DNA of 64,000 nucleotides from HXMU1420-13 sp024742815 (GTDB lineage: Bacteria; Bacteroidota; Rhodothermia; Balneolales; Balneolaceae). The stretch spans positions 124,001 through 188,000 of the forward strand of contig JANSXX010000004.1 of the NCBI GenBank assembly GCA_024742815.1, read 5' to 3'. Position numbers and translations under genes: made by a program. Of this stretch, positions 21,078 to 30,321 are shown in pieces. Under the pieces are notes generated by a model. The model saw only the letters and a program-made list of their open reading frames with translations. It was not told the origin of the DNA and made no database searches. How positions within the stretch are numbered: the first letter of the stretch is position 1; each line of letters begins with the position of its first letter.

Positions 21078-23087
21078 ATGAATCATACTTCTACTAAAGA
21101 ACGGTTGTTCGGGTACGCAAAACTATCCGCAATTGCCGGGGCACTGCTTTTCAGCTATGCCTGTTCATCGTCATCGGAAACAACGATGGCACCATTTACC
21201 GCTCCGGAAGTTGCTCCGGTTGAGGATGCAACTGTACCCAGCCCGGATCCACGCGTAGGTCTTGAAGAAGGACTTTATGACGCCGGGCAAGCTTACTGGA
21301 ATATGGAGCGATTATCACAAACACCACCGCCGGAGAAATTTGTAGGAAAAACAAATTCTGACCTCGCTTTTAAAGGCAATTACGTGTTTCAAGGAAACTA
21401 CAATGGAGTAATTATTTGGGACATTACTGATCCTAAAAGCCCTGTTTTAGTTCGCGACTACGAATGCCCTGCCTCTCAAAGCGATGTTTCTGTATATGGA
21501 AACCTTATGTTTGTTTCCGGTGAAGGCCTTGAAGGTCGCCTCGATTGTGGTACTCAAGGAGTACAAGAGGCAGTTAGTGAAGATCGTCTACGCGGAATCC
21601 GTATTTTCGATATTTCTGATGTGCAGAATCCCGTTTACGTTTCAAACGTACAAACTTGTCGCGGTTCTCACACACACTCTGTACTGAAAGATCCTAACGA
21701 TGACGAAAATATCTACGTGTACGTTTCAGGTTCTTATGTTGTACGACCGGACGAAGAATTACCGGGTTGCTCTGATCTGCAGCCGGAAGAAGATCCAAAT
21801 TCTGCGTTATTCAGAATTGAGGTTATCAAAGTTCCTCTCGATAGCCCGGAAGATGCAGCCATCGTAAGCTCACCTCGTATTTTTGAAGATCTGGAAGCTC
21901 CTCCAACTCACGGTTTAGCACCAGCGGATCTTGCTGCTTTGGAAGCTGCAAAAGCAGCCGGGAAATTCACTTTTGTATTTGGTGGAACCGAGCGTGTGCT
22001 ACCTGATGGCTTTGCCAGAAACTTATTGAATTCAATTGTGCAAGAGCGAGGTGGCGAAGGCGCACCAACAGCAGAAGATAGCGTAGCACTTCGTGGTTCT
22101 TTACAAGCGCGTATAGATATGATGTTTGGTGGTGGTGAAGAGGACGAAACTCGACGCCGCGGACCGGATCAGTGTCATGATATCACACTTTATCCTGAAA
22201 TCGGATTAGCAGGTGGAGCATGTGAAGGGTATGGTTTATTATTAGACATCAGCGATCCCGTTAATCCTGTACGTTTGGATGCTGTTGCCGATTCTAACTT
22301 CGCTTATTGGCACTCTGCTACTTTTAGCAACGATGGGAATACAGTAATTTTCACTGATGAGTGGGGCGGTGGAGGCGGACCAAAGTGCCGCGTTGACGAT
22401 CCTTACGAGTGGGGTGCAAATGCGCTCTTCACTATCGAAGACGGTGAAATGGTATTCCAGGAATATTACAAAATGCCGGCACCGCAAACAGTGTATGAAA
22501 ACTGTGTGGCGCATAACGGTTCTTTGATTCCTGTACCGGATCGCGACATTATGGTTCAGTCGTGGTATCAGGGTGGTATTTCTATTTTTGATTTCACTGA
22601 TCCTTCTAATCCTACCGAAATCGCATTTCATGATTATGGTCCGGTTGCAACTGATGGTAGCGGATTTGGCGGAAGCTGGAGTGTGTACTGGTATAACGGC
22701 GTTATCGTTAACTCAGAAATCGCTCGTGGGTTAGATATTTTCGATCTGGAGCCAAGCCCATTTTTGACTGAGAATGAAATCGCTGCTGCAAAAACAGTAA
22801 CGTGGGATTACCTAAATGCGCAAGGTCAGCCAAAAATTGAATGGCCAACTACGTTCCATTTAGCAAGAGCTTATGTGGATCAGTTAGACCGTGATAACAG
22901 TGTTTCTGATGAAGCGATCACAGCTTTCCGTCAGGGAATTGCCAATGCAGAAGCAACTCCGGCCAAAAAGAGAGGCAAAATGCTTACTCGCCTAGCCGAT
23001 GAAGTAGCTGATCATTCATCAATGAGTTCCGACTCAGAAAAAGTACAAAAGCTGGCAAACACTTTACGCGGTTTAGCTTCTATGTAA
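21078..23087 (+). CDS. LVIVD-repeat lipoprotein
   Basis: A 669-residue surface-type lipoprotein (SYAC lipobox, Cys29) with beta-propeller repeats of the LVIVD class: GVIIWDITDPKSPVLVRDY, GIRIFDISDVQNPVYVSN, LLLDISDPVNPVRLD and GISIFDFTDPSNPTEIAF. It has AAGGA 7-11 nt before the ATG. The C-terminal part (about 560-660) is helical. A short Glu/Arg-rich insertion lies near GGGEEDETRRRGPDQ. The function of this family is not established; it often accompanies DUF305 proteins. A terminator follows. Confidence 0.85.
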   Translation: MNHTSTKERLFGYAKLSAIAGALLFSYACSSSSETTMAPFTAPEVAPVEDATVPSPDPRVGLEEGLYDAGQAYWNMERLSQTPPPEKFVGKTNSDLAFKGNYVFQGNYNGVIIWDITDPKSPVLVRDYECPASQSDVSVYGNLMFVSGEGLEGRLDCGTQGVQEAVSEDRLRGIRIFDISDVQNPVYVSNVQTCRGSHTHSVLKDPNDDENIYVYVSGSYVVRPDEELPGCSDLQPEEDPNSALFRIEVIKVPLDSPEDAAIVSSPRIFEDLEAPPTHGLAPADLAALEAAKAAGKFTFVFGGTERVLPDGFARNLLNSIVQERGGEGAPTAEDSVALRGSLQARIDMMFGGGEEDETRRRGPDQCHDITLYPEIGLAGGACEGYGLLLDISDPVNPVRLDAVADSNFAYWHSATFSNDGNTVIFTDEWGGGGGPKCRVDDPYEWGANALFTIEDGEMVFQEYYKMPAPQTVYENCVAHNGSLIPVPDRDIMVQSWYQGGISIFDFTDPSNPTEIAFHDYGPVATDGSGFGGSWSVYWYNGVIVNSEIARGLDIFDLEPSPFLTENEIAAAKTVTWDYLNAQGQPKIEWPTTFHLARAYVDQLDRDNSVSDEAITAFRQGIANAEATPAKKRGKMLTRLADEVADHSSMSSDSEKVQKLANTLRGLASM

Positions 23088-23129
23088 TACAATGAAGTTG
23101 AACGGATTGTAATTAAACAGTCCATGAAC

Positions 23130-23161
23130 CCCGCTCTTTGAATAAAGGGGCGGGATTTTTT
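23130..23161 (+). terminator. Terminator of the DUF305-LVIVD operon
   Basis: CCCGC (23130-23134) pairs with GCGGG (23150-23154), extended inward by TCTTT with GAAT loop and one bulged G, and followed by T6. Confidence 0.85.
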
Positions 23162-23254
23162 GTGTTTCAAACTCAAAAACAATTAACAGAGGTTTTTTAA
23201 AATCTAATTATTAATTACCATAGGTTTATGAATAATTAAAAAAAGCTTTTTTGG

Positions 23255-24472
23255 ATGATACACGTTAAATATTGTTGGATACTCGGGGCTATACTATTGT
23301 TTTCGGGGTTAACTTTAGCACAGCCTGGTTATATTGATTTAAAGAATGGCGAACGAATTGAAGGGATCATTGATCTAACTGATTTAAAAAACGAGGGCAT
23401 AATTACGCTTTCAGCGAGAAGGACAGAATTAAGCTTCACTGCAGATGATATGACTGGCTTTTTTGTGCATCAATCTGGTTTCTACTATGTGAAATCAGTG
23501 AGTATTTACCGTGATGAGAACGTAGTGGAAAACAAGGACGTAATTCTCAAACCATTTGTTGAGAGTTCGTTGAGTTTCTGGGAAGCATTTGGGACGAGCT
23601 TTGATTTTGTAGCTGGAAAGTCAGAGAACTATCATGCATTACAGTACCAATATAATTCAACCACAGAAAAAGTAAATGATGATGACTCTCCTTACAAAAA
23701 AGTACTTATTGAAGTATTAATACCTTGTAAAGAAATAATTCTTTCAGATTCATTTGCTCTCACAGAAGAAGCTCTTATTGAGTTATCATCAGCTTATGAT
23801 GAATGCACGAAAGAAACTAATAGAAAAACAAAAAAGAGGTTAAATATTTCGGCAGAAATTGGCCAGAACGATGCGGATTTAGAGTTTAATGTAGTTTCGA
23901 ATAGTTTAGGCGATAGAGGCGAGGTATATGACTTAAGGTATAAAAGCCAAGAAGTTTATTTTGGTGTGGGACTACAAGTAATTGATTTGATAAAAAATAT
24001 AGACTTTGGTGCTTCAATTGAAGTAGCGGAATTTAACTTTTCCCCCATACTTACAGATTCTATTTTGGCAGGTGGATCACTGGATTATATGGAGTTGAAG
24101 CCCAAAATTTATCTGGAGCCAAGATTATCCTATGGCAGGTTTTCCGGTTCTATTAAAACCGGAGTAAGTTTTAATCTTACACTACGAGATAATAACGCTG
24201 CATTGGAAGTTGAAGTTATTCAAAAAGGTAGACGATTTGATGCGAAAGGTATAGTTACTCCAAAATTCGACAGAAATATGAGAACAACAGCAACAATTTA
24301 CGTATTTGCCGCTCCAACATTATCAATTCAAATTTCAGAAAAGGTTGATTTAGGTATTAGCTATTACTTCAAGTCGGATTTAGAAGAGCGGGTAACTGCG
24401 GAAAATGACGCAGCAGATGACAGAATTAGACAATCTGCTTATAGTGCAAGGCTCATCTATAGATTACAGTAA
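23255..24472 (+). CDS. Exported protein with N-terminal 'KNGERIEGIIDL' domain, paralogue 1
   Basis: A 405-residue protein with signal peptide (ends TLAQ). The first 100 residues hold a small beta domain beginning GYIDLKNGERIEGIIDLTDL, of a kind common in Bacteroidota envelope proteins. A helical middle follows, then beta-strand repeats (FGASIEVAEFNFSP, FAAPTLSIQISEKVDLGISYYF) suggesting an 8- to 10-stranded outer-membrane barrel. It is followed 12 bp later by a paralogue of nearly the same length. No specific function is recognised. Confidence 0.75.
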   Translation: MIHVKYCWILGAILLFSGLTLAQPGYIDLKNGERIEGIIDLTDLKNEGIITLSARRTELSFTADDMTGFFVHQSGFYYVKSVSIYRDENVVENKDVILKPFVESSLSFWEAFGTSFDFVAGKSENYHALQYQYNSTTEKVNDDDSPYKKVLIEVLIPCKEIILSDSFALTEEALIELSSAYDECTKETNRKTKKRLNISAEIGQNDADLEFNVVSNSLGDRGEVYDLRYKSQEVYFGVGLQVIDLIKNIDFGASIEVAEFNFSPILTDSILAGGSLDYMELKPKIYLEPRLSYGRFSGSIKTGVSFNLTLRDNNAALEVEVIQKGRRFDAKGIVTPKFDRNMRTTATIYVFAAPTLSIQISEKVDLGISYYFKSDLEERVTAENDAADDRIRQSAYSARLIYRLQ

Positions 24473-24484
24473 TAACATTAAAGG

Positions 24485-25672
24485 ATGAGTTATAATAAAA
24501 TTTATTGGGTGCTCGGGGCTATGTTTTTAGCTATGGGAAATGTATCTGCACAGCCCGGATTTATTGATTTAAAAAATGGAGAAAGAATTGAGGGGATCAT
24601 TGACCTAAGTGAAATTGAATCGAAAAGTCAGATTACAATAACTCCCAGGCGCGGTGAGTTCATTGTTGAGCTGGCAGAAATAAATGCTCTTTTTGTATAC
24701 AAAGAAGGTCACTTTATTGTACGACCAGTTATTTACTCCAATGATTCTTCAACAAACGATACAACGGAGGTTTTACTACAAGGTTTAACTAAGGGGGAAG
24801 GTGTGAATAAATTTTTTAAGGCACTTGCAGATGGCTTTGAATTTGTAGTCGAAAATAATGGGGAATACTTCTCACTTCTAGCTGTTGAAAACAGAAATAC
24901 AGATTTAAATCAGAATTCTTTTTTAGATTATAGAGACAGGCTCCGAGAAGTAGTTTTGGAATGTAATGAGATCACTATTGCAGAATCATTTCAACTGAGC
25001 AAAGATGACCTGACTGAATTGGCAAACGCGTATAACGATTGTGTGAATAAAACAAAGCCAAGGCTCGGAATAACTCTAATTAAAGGATTCGGTAATTCGA
25101 CCATTGATTTCAACACTCGATCATCAGAAGGCGAGATTTACGACATTAGTTATAGTAGTACGAGTTCTTACTATGGAATCGGTTTACATAGTAATGCTTT
25201 TAAATTTCTCGATTTTGGCGCGAGTTTTGAAATTGCTGATTATAATTTCAACCCTGTTTTAAATAGTCAAATTAATAGTGCAGGATCATTTGATTATTCA
25301 GAATTAAAAATAAAATTATATGTTGATTACATATTCATAAGAGGGGCTTTTTCACCATCGATTCAATTTGGAACCAGAGGGAATTTTACAAATCGTGATT
25401 TTCTAGCTCAGATTACAGCAAAAGGGAAAGTTTCTCAAAATGTTGTGAGTAATCTAACACTTAAATCAAAAGGGTCTACATTAACTCAAGGCTATTTCAA
25501 TGTGTTTGCTGCACCAAAATTATCCTTAAAATTGTCTGACTCAATGATGATGAGTATGAGTTACTATTTTTCATCAGTTAGCAACGATAGAATTTCAGCA
25601 AATACACGTTCATCTTCTGATACAAAGAGTAGTGATTTATTTGATATTAGCTTTGTCTTTTGGATGAAATAA
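24485..25672 (+). CDS. Exported protein with N-terminal 'KNGERIEGIIDL' domain, paralogue 2
   Basis: A 395-residue paralogue of the preceding gene: signal peptide, GFIDLKNGERIEGIIDLSEI, a conserved middle helix segment (VVLECNEITIAESFQLSKDDL against VLIPCKEIILSDSFALTEEAL) and the same barrel-like end (FNVFAAPKLSLKLSDSMMMSMSYYF). The helical insert between residues 110 and 150 differs. The two genes form an operon made by tandem duplication followed by considerable divergence. An inverted repeat TACATCA/TGATGTA (25674-25698) after the stop is a weak terminator candidate. Confidence 0.75.
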   Translation: MSYNKIYWVLGAMFLAMGNVSAQPGFIDLKNGERIEGIIDLSEIESKSQITITPRRGEFIVELAEINALFVYKEGHFIVRPVIYSNDSSTNDTTEVLLQGLTKGEGVNKFFKALADGFEFVVENNGEYFSLLAVENRNTDLNQNSFLDYRDRLREVVLECNEITIAESFQLSKDDLTELANAYNDCVNKTKPRLGITLIKGFGNSTIDFNTRSSEGEIYDISYSSTSSYYGIGLHSNAFKFLDFGASFEIADYNFNPVLNSQINSAGSFDYSELKIKLYVDYIFIRGAFSPSIQFGTRGNFTNRDFLAQITAKGKVSQNVVSNLTLKSKGSTLTQGYFNVFAAPKLSLKLSDSMMMSMSYYFSSVSNDRISANTRSSSDTKSSDLFDISFVFWMK

Positions 25673-25704
25673 GTACATCAATCAATGGTAGTGATGTATC
25701 TCTC

Positions 25705-25995
25705 TTAGACATAAATCAAATCTTCTTTTATCGATTTGAGGTACTGTTTTTTCAATCCTTTTTTAGAGATTAGATCAACTTTTAAATCAATTAACTCTTC
25801 AAGCTCATCTGCCAGATCAATAAAGCGAATTCCAATTTTATCGTTGAATTCAACCACTATATCAACATCACTGGTTAATGATTGTTCATTTCTCGAAAAC
25901 GAACCAAATATTGCCATAGATTCGATAGGATATGAACTGTATAGCCTGGATTTATTCTGTTCTAAAGTGGTTTTTATTTCCCTTAAACTTTTCAT
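25705..25995 (-). CDS. MNT-type nucleotidyltransferase (orphan antitoxin-like)
   Basis: A 96-residue minimal nucleotidyltransferase of the MntA/KNTase group. GSFSRNEQSLTSDVDIVVEF holds the GS motif and the DxD pair for metal and NTP. In HEPN-MNT toxin-antitoxin systems this enzyme AMPylates and so silences the HEPN RNase. No HEPN gene is next to it: the downstream side ends at a convergent gene and the upstream 140 bp are non-coding. It may be an orphan antitoxin or a retained relic. Confidence 0.85.
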   Translation of the reverse strand: MKSLREIKTTLEQNKSRLYSSYPIESMAIFGSFSRNEQSLTSDVDIVVEFNDKIGIRFIDLADELEELIDLKVDLISKKGLKKQYLKSIKEDLIYV

Positions 25996-26136
25996 GACAC
26001 AAAATTAATCAAAAAACCATCAGTAATAAAAATTACACGAAAAGTATATCGTGCTCTAGCTGATCAAATAGTTGAAAACATTCTGTGAAAATTCATCCCT
26101 CAAACAAAAAAACTTGATAAAACGGGAGATATAATT

Positions 26137-26646
26137 CTACCGAGTTAACCGCACTATTATCTTTTGATGCTTCGGATATTCCTCTACCAATCGTTCACGC
26201 TCGGCCAATTCAAAATCATCAAAATCGAAGCCGGGCGAGACGGTGCATCCAACTAGTGAATAATTACCGCTATCCACCACTTCCGAAGCAAACCATACTC
26301 CTGCCGGTACTACAAATTGAGGCCGTTGGTTTTGTGAGAAACCCAGCCCAATATCTTGATACGAATACTTTCCTGATGCATCAATCATGTGCACGCGAAG
26401 CGGATCCCCTTCATAAAAGTGCCACATCTCATCTTGTTTAATCCGATGAAATGCCGAGAAATTTCCGGCCGATAGCAAGAAATAGATGCCCGTAGCATAA
26501 TTACGGGCACCGTTAAAGTTTTCTCCTAATTCCTCTGCTGAGATGCTTCCTACACTCCGGTAGCTTTCTTTGTAAAAACCACCCTCGGGATGTGGACGAA
26601 GCTCCAAATGGTTGACTATAAATTCTATGCGTTCCTTATGACTCAT
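26137..26646 (-). CDS. DUF985 cupin protein
   Basis: A 169-residue cupin of the DUF985 family. Family landmarks are LRPHPEGGFYKESYRS, ATGIYFLLSAGNFSAFHRIKQDEMWHFYEGDP and LVGCTVSPGFDFDDFEL. Members are small soluble proteins of unproven reaction, sometimes linked to sugar or nucleotide-sugar chemistry. It is flanked upstream by heptamer repeats, and its operon structure is unclear. Confidence 0.9.
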   Translation of the reverse strand: MSHKERIEFIVNHLELRPHPEGGFYKESYRSVGSISAEELGENFNGARNYATGIYFLLSAGNFSAFHRIKQDEMWHFYEGDPLRVHMIDASGKYSYQDIGLGFSQNQRPQFVVPAGVWFASEVVDSGNYSLVGCTVSPGFDFDDFELAERERLVEEYPKHQKIIVRLTR

Positions 26647-26651
26647 AGTTG

Positions 26652-26760
26652 TTTACAGTTACAACATTCAACAAAGAACATTCAATAGACAATGCATTTA
26701 GAGTGTATAACTAACTTATTGAAAGTTGCCTATTGCTAATTGAATGTTGAATATTGAATA
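26652..26760. repeat. Two opposed heptamer repeat blocks
   Basis: Block 1 (26652-26700) reads TTTACAG, TTACAAC, ATTCAAC, AAAGAAC, ATTCAAT, AGACAAT, GCATTTA. Block 2 (26719-26760) reads TTGAAAG, TTGCCTA, TTGCTAA, TTGAATG, TTGAATA, TTGAATA. The consensus of one is roughly the complement of the other, so the spacer can fold on itself. Confidence 0.88.
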
Positions 26761-26763
26761 TTC

Positions 26764-29604
26764 TTACTCTTCATTTCCTTCTTTAACCTGCTCGTTCACC
26801 AACACCGGTTTACCAAAGCCGAGCTCTTCGAGTCGATGCATTTGCGTTTCGGCATCTCCAACAATCACGTAGATCATTTTGTTTGGATTGGCATACTCTT
26901 CGGCCAATTCAGAGATATCTTCGATGGTGATGTCTCGGACAATTTGCTCACGTTCTTTCACATAATCCGGTTCCCATCCATAAGTGCTCACATTGTACAA
27001 CATGTTCAATTTGGCACCCAATGTTTCAAACCGGCGCGCATTACTTTTTAGTAAGAAGCTTTTTGTGGTAGCTAAATCCGTCTCAGTAAAGGTTGTGGGA
27101 TAATCCTCCAGTATTTGCTTTACTAAAGCAGCAGATTCTAAAGTAACATTAGTACGAACACCGCTCGAAATCTGGAAAGCACCAGGCAATTCATTGCCGT
27201 TAAAACCGGATCGGATGCCATAAGTGTAGCCTTTGCCTTCGCGTAATTCTTGCGTTAAACGAGAGGCAAAACCACCGCCGCCAAGAATGTAATTCATTAC
27301 TGTAGCGGGATAATAATCCGGATCGGTCTCGGGCATGGCTAAATAACCGAAGTTTAATACCGACTGCTTTGCGCCCGGAACATCGTAAAAGTAAACGATC
27401 GGCTCAGTAATTGGTTCAGGCTTAACGAACTCAGGAATCTCTACCTCTGCGCCTCTCCAATTGTTTTCTATGCCGGATAACACACTTTCTACCTTCTGTT
27501 GATCGGTTGCACCAACCACCATAAAGTCTGCCATGCTTGGACTTATATTCTTCTCATAAAACGCTTTCAGATCATCTAGAGTGATGGTTTCGACGGTGTT
27601 GATTGTACCAATTGGATTTTTGGAAAGAATATTCTCCTCACCATAAACCACTGAGTTAAAGGTGTTGCTGGCAATGGAATTCGGGTCGGCGCTTTGTGCA
27701 GCAATTGCACTTAAGGTACTTTGTTTTGCGAGGTTGAATTCCGTTTCATCCCATCTGGGTTCTAATAACATTTCTTCAACCAATGCCAAGGTAGCTTCAA
27801 AGTTACGAGCTAAGGTATTTCCAGAAATCGTGATGGATTGTCGCCCGGAATTTATGTTAATGGAAGCTCCTAACTCGTCGATGGCTTCCTCAAGCTCTTC
27901 GGGTGTTTTGTTGGCAGTTCCGCGTGTCATTACTTCTGCAAGTAGATTCGAAACTCCTATTTTATCCATTTCTTCCAGCATCAAGCCTCCTTTGATGCGT
28001 AACTGAAATTGAACCAAAGGTAATTCTGTGTTGGTAATACCGTGAACCGGAATTCCATTATCTAGAGTAAATGACCATACATCCGGCACTGCTAGTTCGG
28101 GTGAATCCCCATAAGGTGGCTCAACAGTGCGATCAAAGCTAGAAGGTGTGCGTTCAAAATCTGTTTCTTCCGGTAATTCAAACTGCTCATCTGCACCACT
28201 TTCGGCAATTACTTCTTCTACAACTTCAGCAGGTTCAGAGCCATCTAACGCCAAGTCTGCCTGACCGAGTGGAACAAAACTCGTTGCTATGTAATCTTTT
28301 CCTTTTACATATTGATTATACACGCGCATCACGTCGTCTTTGGTAACAGCGAGAGTTTTTTGTATGTCTTGGTTGATGTATCCCGGATCGCCGGCAAAAA
28401 TATTGTACTGCGCCAAGTTGAATGCCTTACCAAGTACGCTGGACAGACCATTATAAAACTGAGTTTCGATTCCGGCTTTTATCCGATCCAGATCTGCTTC
28501 ACTAAAACCTTCTTCCTCAAATCGATCAAAAGCTTCATAAACTGCGCTATGCACCTCATTCAAATCAGTGTTTGGGAATGCTCGCACAATCAACGACATC
28601 TCACCGGCAATCTCCGAGTTGTTTGAAAAGAAGAATACATTTGAGGTAAGCTCTTTTTCATCAACCAAGACCTGAGTCATAGGCGCTTTTTTGCCTGATG
28701 CAAGTAATTCAGTTAGAATATTAAGTGCATAAGAATCTTCGTGATAGATGTCTACTCCCGGCCAGGTTAACCTAAGTTCAGGCAGACGAGCAAAATTATC
28801 CTCATAAAAGAGTTTTTTAGTTTCATCTAAAGATGCAGGTCGGTCTGCTAACGGCTCGATTTCCTCACCACGTGGTATTTCATCAAAATATTTTTGAACC
28901 CAGGCTTTGGCTTGTTCAAAATCGAAATCACCGGCAATTACAAGTGTTGCATTGTTAGGCACGTACCATTTGTTGTAGAATTCTTTTACATCGGCCAGAG
29001 TAGCATTTTGAAGATCCTCCAGAGAACCAATAACTTGCCAATTATATGGGTGATCTGCCGGATATAAATTCTTACCAACTACATAATTTACATGACCATA
29101 AGGACGATTATCCACGCCTTGACGTTTTTCATTTTTAACCACTTGTTTTTCTTTAGCTACAACAGCTTCAGTCACCGTATTAATAAAAAACCCGAGTTTA
29201 TCAGCTTCAGCCCAGATCATTTTTTCTAAGGCATCATTGGGCACGGTTTGAAAGTAGTTTGTTCGATCACGAGAGGTAGAGCCATTAGCTCCGGAACCAC
29301 CAATGCGGCTACTCATTTTATCAAGACCACCTTTCCCAAGGTTTTCAGACTCCAGAAATAAAAGATGCTCGAACAGGTGAGCAAAACCGGTTTTGCCTTC
29401 TTTTTCACGGGCAGATCCAACATGAAAGGTTAGAGCAACTGCAACTACAGGATCAGATTTATCTTCATGAAAAATTACTTCCAAACCGTTATCCAGCGTG
29501 AATTTTTCGAAATCGACGGAAAAATCCTGAGCTTGAGTATTTTGGTTTATGAGTAGAGAAACTGCAAAAAGCAGAAACATTGAGATTCGTTTACTTACCA
29601 GCAT
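26764..29604 (-). CDS. M16 family zinc protease (pitrilysin/insulinase type)
   Basis: A 946-residue exported metallopeptidase built from two M16 halves. A signal peptide (ends TQAQ, about residue 26) precedes the active N-terminal half with inverted zinc motif HLFEH (His76, Glu79, His80). The second half (from about 515) resembles it but lacks that motif, as is normal for the inactive M16C-like domain; its RYTYGIRSGF-like GKGYTYGIRSGFNG is the substrate-cavity signature. It degrades peptides, probably in the periplasm. It is monocistronic; the spacer after it consists of heptamers. Confidence 0.93.
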   Translation of the reverse strand: MLVSKRISMFLLFAVSLLINQNTQAQDFSVDFEKFTLDNGLEVIFHEDKSDPVVAVALTFHVGSAREKEGKTGFAHLFEHLLFLESENLGKGGLDKMSSRIGGSGANGSTSRDRTNYFQTVPNDALEKMIWAEADKLGFFINTVTEAVVAKEKQVVKNEKRQGVDNRPYGHVNYVVGKNLYPADHPYNWQVIGSLEDLQNATLADVKEFYNKWYVPNNATLVIAGDFDFEQAKAWVQKYFDEIPRGEEIEPLADRPASLDETKKLFYEDNFARLPELRLTWPGVDIYHEDSYALNILTELLASGKKAPMTQVLVDEKELTSNVFFFSNNSEIAGEMSLIVRAFPNTDLNEVHSAVYEAFDRFEEEGFSEADLDRIKAGIETQFYNGLSSVLGKAFNLAQYNIFAGDPGYINQDIQKTLAVTKDDVMRVYNQYVKGKDYIATSFVPLGQADLALDGSEPAEVVEEVIAESGADEQFELPEETDFERTPSSFDRTVEPPYGDSPELAVPDVWSFTLDNGIPVHGITNTELPLVQFQLRIKGGLMLEEMDKIGVSNLLAEVMTRGTANKTPEELEEAIDELGASININSGRQSITISGNTLARNFEATLALVEEMLLEPRWDETEFNLAKQSTLSAIAAQSADPNSIASNTFNSVVYGEENILSKNPIGTINTVETITLDDLKAFYEKNISPSMADFMVVGATDQQKVESVLSGIENNWRGAEVEIPEFVKPEPITEPIVYFYDVPGAKQSVLNFGYLAMPETDPDYYPATVMNYILGGGGFASRLTQELREGKGYTYGIRSGFNGNELPGAFQISSGVRTNVTLESAALVKQILEDYPTTFTETDLATTKSFLLKSNARRFETLGAKLNMLYNVSTYGWEPDYVKEREQIVRDITIEDISELAEEYANPNKMIYVIVGDAETQMHRLEELGFGKPVLVNEQVKEGNEE

Positions 29605-29711
29605 TGAATTAGATTATGTTAAACACCAAATGAAAGTACGTGTACTTGAGTTCTTATGTCTTAAAAAATTGGTAATTGGTTAGTCATTTCACAATTTTAA
29701 AAGCAAGCAAA

Positions 29712-29733
29712 TGGCACGATTATTGTATATTTG
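29712..29733 (+). promoter_or_regulatory. Sigma-54-like promoter before the DUF3109-rpoN operon
   Basis: TGGCAC at 29712-29717, 5 nt, then TTGTA at 29723-29727, compares with the sigma-54 consensus TGGCAC-N5-TTGCW with one mismatch. An overlapping TATATTTG (29726-29733) fits the Bacteroidota -7 element but has no TTTG at -33. Either would start transcription close to the ATG at 29737. Confidence 0.4.
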
Positions 29734-29736
29734 GAT

Positions 29737-30321
29737 ATGATTAAAGTTGGCGACATAATTCTCTCAGACGATATTGCGACACAAAAGTTCGCATGCGATA
29801 CTCCCATTTGTAAAGGTGCATGTTGTGTTGTTGGTGATGCCGGCGCTCCGGTGTCGAAAGATGAAATTCCGGTTCTTCACAAAGCCTATCATACATTAAA
29901 AGAAGAACTTCGGCCCGAAGCTATCGCCGTTGCAGAAAAGGATGGAGTGGTAATCGGATCGAAAGAAAAAGGATATGAGATTTCGTGCGTCGACAGTGCA
30001 GAGTGTATTTTTATAAATTATGATGAGCAAGATGTTGCGTATTGCACCATCCAAAAAGCTTTTTTTGAAGGCAGATTTAATTGGGAAAAACCGATCAGTT
30101 GCCATTTATATCCGGTCAGATTAAAAAAAATTGGTGGATTTGAGTATGCCAATTTTGAATACATGCCTAACATGTGTTCAGCAGCCTGCGCTAAGGGAGA
30201 GAAAGAGGACACCTATTTAGCTGATTTCTTAGAGCGCCCGTTGGTAAGACGATATGGACAGGAATGGTACGATGAGTTTTTAGCAGCATGTGAATATGTA
30301 AGAGAGCATCAGGATGCTTAA
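29737..30321 (+). CDS. DUF3109 cysteine-rich metal-binding protein
   Basis: A 194-residue cytoplasmic protein of the DUF3109 group, close to YkgJ-type zinc or iron-sulfur cluster proteins. Cys pattern: CDTPICKGACC near the N-terminus, CVDSAEC and YCTIQK in the middle, ISCHLYPVR, and NMCSAAC near the end. The start at 29737 (MIKVGDI) is preferred over an in-frame TTG two codons earlier. Its end overlaps the rpoN ATG by 8 bp, so it is co-translated with the sigma factor; this arrangement is worth comparing among relatives. Confidence 0.9.
   Translation: MIKVGDIILSDDIATQKFACDTPICKGACCVVGDAGAPVSKDEIPVLHKAYHTLKEELRPEAIAVAEKDGVVIGSKEKGYEISCVDSAECIFINYDEQDVAYCTIQKAFFEGRFNWEKPISCHLYPVRLKKIGGFEYANFEYMPNMCSAACAKGEKEDTYLADFLERPLVRRYGQEWYDEFLAACEYVREHQDA

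Noticed and set aside
22242..22631. 129-residue minus-strand frame inside the LVIVD gene
   Set aside because: Shadow of a well-supported coding sequence; no domain.
29726..29733. TATATTTG as a standard Bacteroidota promoter for DUF3109-rpoN
   Set aside because: No TTTG at the -33 distance; kept only as an alternative to the sigma-54-like site.
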